A DNA stretch of 64,000 nt from Lachnospiraceae bacterium A4 (GTDB lineage Bacteria; Bacillota; Clostridia; Lachnospirales; Lachnospiraceae), in contig KE159527.1 in NCBI GenBank assembly GCA_000403215.2, positions 477,010-541,009 of the forward strand. The letters are read 5' to 3'. Made by a program: the position numbers and the translations under genes. Below are positions 60,876-64,000 of the stretch, in pieces. Under the pieces are notes generated by a model, which ran no database searches, was not told the origin of the DNA, and saw only the letters and a program-made list of their open reading frames with translations. Position 1 is the first letter of the stretch, and every line of letters begins with the position of its first letter.

Positions 60876-62699
60876 TTAAAACTCACGGCGCAGATAGTCT
60901 GCATACCAGCAAATTACCGACTCAATCCGATATAATTCCGACTCTCTGCTCACGCGCCTCCATTCCTCCTTATACTCATAAAACCATTCCTCCAGCTCCG
61001 CAGCCAAATCTGCGGCATTTTCAGAAAACAGCGGCGCAGTGCCATATTCCCTCACGCTGACAAAGGCGCCTACCTTCTGCAATAGTATCATGCCGTCTAT
61101 CGCCATCAGATAGGGCGGCACACATGCCTTCACCGCGCTGTCCAGTTCCGGAAGAAGCCCGCATAGCTCCTTTGCACATGCCTCCATCCCCTTGACAGCC
61201 TCCGGCAGACCTGCGCACTGCGTGCTGTCCTTCGCCTCGCTGCGCTTCTCCATGAAATCAACCGCATCATACCATTGATATATCCATGTTCGGGAAAGTT
61301 TCTCGATTATCGAAACAAATTTTTCACTGCGGTCGCGAAACGCCAAAAACGAAATCTGTCGGTTTAATTCCTCATATGCAGGCATCTCACTTCCCCATGA
61401 AAAGACCGCGCCATAAATCATTCCAGTAATACCAAAATCAGGGTGATTGATGTGCCCGCAGTCTCCCCAGTCCGTATTCAGTATGCCTGCTGCCCCGCAC
61501 TCCCTGCCATATTGGCACATACGCTTTATATTCTGATAAGATACGTCAATCTGATTGACAAACTGATTCCAGCCGGACACACCCGGACAGCAGTACTGTA
61601 CTGCCCCTGCCGCGGCGACCTTGCGCACGGCTTCCCCGCTCTCGTCCGCCCCGTAGCCCCAGCTCAAACAGATCGTGCCCTCCGGCAGCTCCTTTAGCAG
61701 TTCCGGGCATTCGCTGATGATATCTCCCCAGAACATAGGCTGTCTGTTCTGTTCTTTTAAAAAGCTGCACAGTTCCTTTACAAAATCTACATAAAGTCTG
61801 TGCACGCCTTTCTCCTTTGCCAGCGCATGACTTCTCCCTTTTCCCAAATCAAATGTCTCGTCCGCGCAGATATTGAACTTATCGGAGGAAAATAACGCCA
61901 TATATTCCTTGATCAGCCCTTTTACAAAGCATAAGCTCTCTGCGTTGGACACATCGAGCGTATGATGATTCATCCTGTCCACAAAGCCGAAGGGCGCATC
62001 AGCCAGCTCCGGCCTCTCACACAGACGACGGAAAGATTTCGTGCGCAATACCTTGTATAAATGCCCGAACGAAGCAATCGCCGGCACAAGCTCTATATTT
62101 CTTGCCTTGCAGTAACGGTCAAATTCCAGTATATCCTCCGCAGTCAGCGGCGTATCGTCGCGCCAGACCTCGCTCAAATTTTCAAACAGAAAGCTGTGCT
62201 CGATATAAAGCTGTAATTGGTTCATTTTGTAGCAAACCATGCGGTCTGCCAGTTTTTTGAGATACTCCAGCGTGGGAATCCGCCCTCTTGTCACATCATA
62301 GAAAAGTCCCCGAACTGGAAAACAAGGATAATCAGAAATCTTCAGGCATGGAATACATGCCCCCTTCTGCCGAAAGATCTGACGCAAGGTCTGTATGCCG
62401 TAGAGCAGCCCTGCACTGTCTCCGGCACTCAGCCATATGCCTTTCTGATTGACAGTCAGGGTATATGCCTGCGCCTGCGCCGAGGCGTCTACTCGAAGCG
62501 TAATATCCGCCTTTTTCGAGCTTCCCTGCCGGAGTTTTAGGCAAAGCCCTGTTTCCTGTGCCACCACCTCCTGTAACTGCTTCATATACGGATACCCGTC
62601 CACACCGCTTGTCTCCTCCAGCACAATATATCCGTCATAACGCAGCGCGTAATATCCCTCATACCATTCCTCTTGTTGCGGTCTTGGCAATAAATACAT
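60876..62699 (-). CDS. GH20 beta-N-acetylhexosaminidase, cytoplasmic
   Basis: A 607-residue glycoside hydrolase family 20 enzyme. The N-terminal GH20b-like domain (about residues 1-125) precedes the barrel (about 130-480). Barrel signatures are GLFYDVTRGRIPTLEYLKKL and MNQLQLYIEHSF. The catalytic Asp-Glu pair is in FNICADETFDLGKGRS (about residue 293), with Ala where most members have Gly. No signal peptide is present, so it probably acts on imported GlcNAc or GalNAc oligosaccharides. Products would enter the nag pathway of region 1. The start MYLLPRPQQ follows AAAGGAGA. Confidence 0.87.
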   Translation of the reverse strand: MYLLPRPQQEEWYEGYYALRYDGYIVLEETSGVDGYPYMKQLQEVVAQETGLCLKLRQGSSKKADITLRVDASAQAQAYTLTVNQKGIWLSAGDSAGLLYGIQTLRQIFRQKGACIPCLKISDYPCFPVRGLFYDVTRGRIPTLEYLKKLADRMVCYKMNQLQLYIEHSFLFENLSEVWRDDTPLTAEDILEFDRYCKARNIELVPAIASFGHLYKVLRTKSFRRLCERPELADAPFGFVDRMNHHTLDVSNAESLCFVKGLIKEYMALFSSDKFNICADETFDLGKGRSHALAKEKGVHRLYVDFVKELCSFLKEQNRQPMFWGDIISECPELLKELPEGTICLSWGYGADESGEAVRKVAAAGAVQYCCPGVSGWNQFVNQIDVSYQNIKRMCQYGRECGAAGILNTDWGDCGHINHPDFGITGMIYGAVFSWGSEMPAYEELNRQISFLAFRDRSEKFVSIIEKLSRTWIYQWYDAVDFMEKRSEAKDSTQCAGLPEAVKGMEACAKELCGLLPELDSAVKACVPPYLMAIDGMILLQKVGAFVSVREYGTAPLFSENAADLAAELEEWFYEYKEEWRRVSRESELYRIESVICWYADYLRREF

Positions 62700-62738
62700 T
62701 GTTTTGTCTCCTTTCAGTTTTGTTTGAATTTTCATTTT

Positions 62739-62767
62739 TATCTTACATTATTCTATCTCACATTATT
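62739..62767. repeat. Tandem 14-bp direct repeat upstream of the GH20 gene
   Basis: TATCTTACATTATT (62739-62752) and TATCTCACATTATT (62754-62767) match at 13 of 14 positions and are 15 bp apart. They span the end of the upstream gene and the GH20 leader. They could be a regulator site. Confidence 0.4.
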
Positions 62768-63122
62768 ACCTCTGTGTTTTCATTCTGATAAACTTGGAAA
62801 TTAACATGGCCGCTATCCCCAAAACTAGATAGACCGCCGCATACAGGATAAATGCTGTTTCCCCCATATCAAAAAATATCCACGTACCGATCAAAAACAG
62901 CGCAGCCGATACAAACGGTAGGCTCCATAATTGCCGCATATCCTTTCCGGCAAATGTCCCGGCTATGACGCAGTATATTGGATTTACCGCAAAAAACAAA
63001 AGAAAGCATACTGCCATTCCAGCATCGCCTTTTACAAAAGTAACCGCAAGCCACGGAAGCGCCAGCATGAGAACCGCTGAAACTGCAAACCATATGATCA
63101 TATTCTTATTCATCTCACCCAA
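62766..63122 (-). CDS. Small membrane protein, unknown function
   Basis: A 118-residue protein with four hydrophobic segments: IIWFAVSAVLMLALPWLAVT, AVCFLLFFAVNPIYCVIAG, FVSAALFLIGTWIFF and AFILYAAVYLVLGIAAMLIS. The C-terminal tail is short and basic. I do not recognise a family. The TTG 5 nt after GGAGG is taken as the start; an ATG three codons later (63113) is the alternative. It lies between nrdR and the GH20 gene on the same strand. Confidence 0.65.
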   Translation of the reverse strand: MGEMNKNMIIWFAVSAVLMLALPWLAVTFVKGDAGMAVCFLLFFAVNPIYCVIAGTFAGKDMRQLWSLPFVSAALFLIGTWIFFDMGETAFILYAAVYLVLGIAAMLISKFIRMKTQR

Positions 63123-63175
63123 ATTCACCTCCTAAGGAACTGTAGAAAAAAGAAATATGTTAATATGTTACATCT

Positions 63176-63222
63176 GAAAATGACCTCGGAACGGGAGCGT
63201 TCTCCCATTTCAAGGTCATTTC
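63176..63222 (-). terminator. Terminator after nrdR
   Basis: GAAATGACCT pairs with AGGTCATTTTC, and an inner stem GGGAGAACGCTCCC is also present. It ends the nrdR transcript. Confidence 0.75.
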
Positions 63223-63239
63223 ATATTTATTTGTCGGGC

Positions 63240-63692
63240 TTATTTGTCGAGCACTTTTTTCAGCTCGTCCATAAAAGTATTGATATCTTTAAACTCACGG
63301 TACACCGACGCAAAGCGGACATATGCCACCGCATCCAAATCTTTGAGTTTATTCATCACCAGTTCCCCGATAATGCGGCTGTTGATTTCTTTCTCACCAC
63401 GGTTTAGGATATCTGCCTCCACCTCGTCCACCAGCACTTCGATGTCATCGGTGCTGACTGGACGTTTGTGGCAGGCGCGCAGAACTCCTGTTTCAATCTT
63501 TGCACGGTCATAGGCTTCCCTGTTATTATCCTTCTTGATGATCACAAGCGGAATCGTCTCCACCTTCTCGTAAGTCGTAAACCGCTTATTGCACACATCA
63601 CACACCCGTCTCCTGCGTATGGAACAGTTGTCCTCGGCAGGTCTGGAATCAATCACTCTTGTATTTTCATAATTACAGAACGGACACTTCAT
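63240..63692 (-). CDS. nrdR: Ribonucleotide reductase repressor NrdR
   Basis: A 150-residue repressor of ribonucleotide reductase genes. The N-terminal zinc ribbon is MKCPFCNYENTRVIDSRPAE with CDVCNKRFTTYEKVE (four Cys). An ATP-cone domain follows (about residues 50-140, PLVIIKKDNNREAYDRAKIE). Length and order match the family exactly. The start follows GGAGGAAACAGT. Confidence 0.97.
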   Translation of the reverse strand: MKCPFCNYENTRVIDSRPAEDNCSIRRRRVCDVCNKRFTTYEKVETIPLVIIKKDNNREAYDRAKIETGVLRACHKRPVSTDDIEVLVDEVEADILNRGEKEINSRIIGELVMNKLKDLDAVAYVRFASVYREFKDINTFMDELKKVLDK

Positions 63693-63734
63693 ACTGTTTC
63701 CTCCGAATGTTTCTTGTTCAAGGTTCTCTGTTTC

Positions 63735-63763
63735 AGTATAAGTGATGTTTCCGCCAATGTCAA
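63735..63763 (-). promoter_or_regulatory. nrdR promoter
   Basis: TTGACA (63758-63763) and TATACT (63735-63740) on the minus strand are 17 bp apart. Confidence 0.7.
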
Positions 63764-64000
63764 TTGCCTCAAGCCTTTATATCAGGGTTGTTTCACGAAG
63801 GCTTCCAAACGACATCATTTATTATGAACTTGCTGTCAGTCTGTTCGGAATCTGGACATCCTGCCGCCTTCACAGCTTTTTTTCTTTTCAGTTGTCCACA
63901 TCTGAAAAAATGCGCAAAACATCCCCTCTATCTTATTTACACTTTTTTTCAAATCCTATATACTTATTTTATATCAATAAAAACTCTCAATTCCGCTGAA
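63764..64000. other. Non-coding end of window
   Basis: An AT-rich region upstream of the nrdR promoter. I see no gene with a ribosome site, no tRNA and no clear repeat. A gene may begin beyond the window edge. Confidence 0.5.

Noticed and set aside
63880..63910. DnaA-box-like TTGTCCACA
   Set aside because: A single imperfect match with no neighbours or dnaA/dnaN context.
1..64000. tRNA and rRNA genes
   Set aside because: I saw no cloverleaf with a T-loop consensus and no rRNA sequence on either strand by eye; a dedicated scan could still find one.

Overview
The window looks like the chromosome of a motile, low-to-mid GC, Gram-positive Firmicute, most likely a gut Lachnospiraceae (Roseburia/Eubacterium-like). 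The reasons are strong AGGAGG ribosome sites, frequent TTG/GTG starts, CodY, a FliY/CheC/CheD chemotaxis system, a SigK-type sigma factor, and the Bacillus/Clostridium order dprA-topA-codY-flgB ... sigD-(swrB-like)-rpsB-tsf. This is inference from gene content; no taxonomic marker was searched.

Region 1 (1-8220) is a sialic-acid/amino-sugar locus with two divergent arms. The minus arm encodes a carbohydrate ABC importer (lipoprotein and two permeases), a YhcH/YiaL protein and N-acetylneuraminate lyase (cut by the window edge). The plus arm encodes nagB, nagA, a ROK kinase (probably ManNAc kinase) and an RpiR regulator. Both promoters and a perfect palindrome lie in the shared gap. ManNAc-6-P epimerase is not in the window. 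Region 2 (8239-11856) holds a BlaR1/BlaI-like pair with its operator, then tsf and rpsB.

Region 3 (12049-51874) is one almost unbroken, minus-strand flagellar/chemotaxis cluster. In transcription order: flgB flgC fliE fliF fliG fliH fliI fliJ ylxF-like fliK flgD flg_new flgE | coiled-coil repeat gene, glycosyltransferase, flbD | motA motB fliL fliM fliY cheY fliO fliP fliQ fliR flhB | flhA flhF flhG pilZ cheB cheA cheW cheC cheD, membrane protein, sigD, fapA-like, small basic protein, swrB-like, MltG-like. It is cut into blocks by hairpins after flgE and flhB and by an internal promoter before motA. Flagellin, cap and hook-filament junction genes are not here. CodY, whose gene lies directly upstream of flgB, has good matches to its binding motif at the flgB promoter and at the motA promoter, which suggests nutrient control of motility.

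Region 4 (52149-63692) carries codY, topA, dprA, comM, a sigK-like gene, a GH20 hexosaminidase, a small membrane protein and nrdR. A 2.0-kb insertion sequence sits in the last codons of comM. The 8-bp duplication beside it rebuilds the normal ComM end when the element is removed in silico. dprA then appears to start at a non-standard ATA codon. The most unusual coding object is the 17-fold 21-bp repeat gene at 37654-38319, next to a truncated Rpn-type gene flanked by a 26-bp direct repeat.
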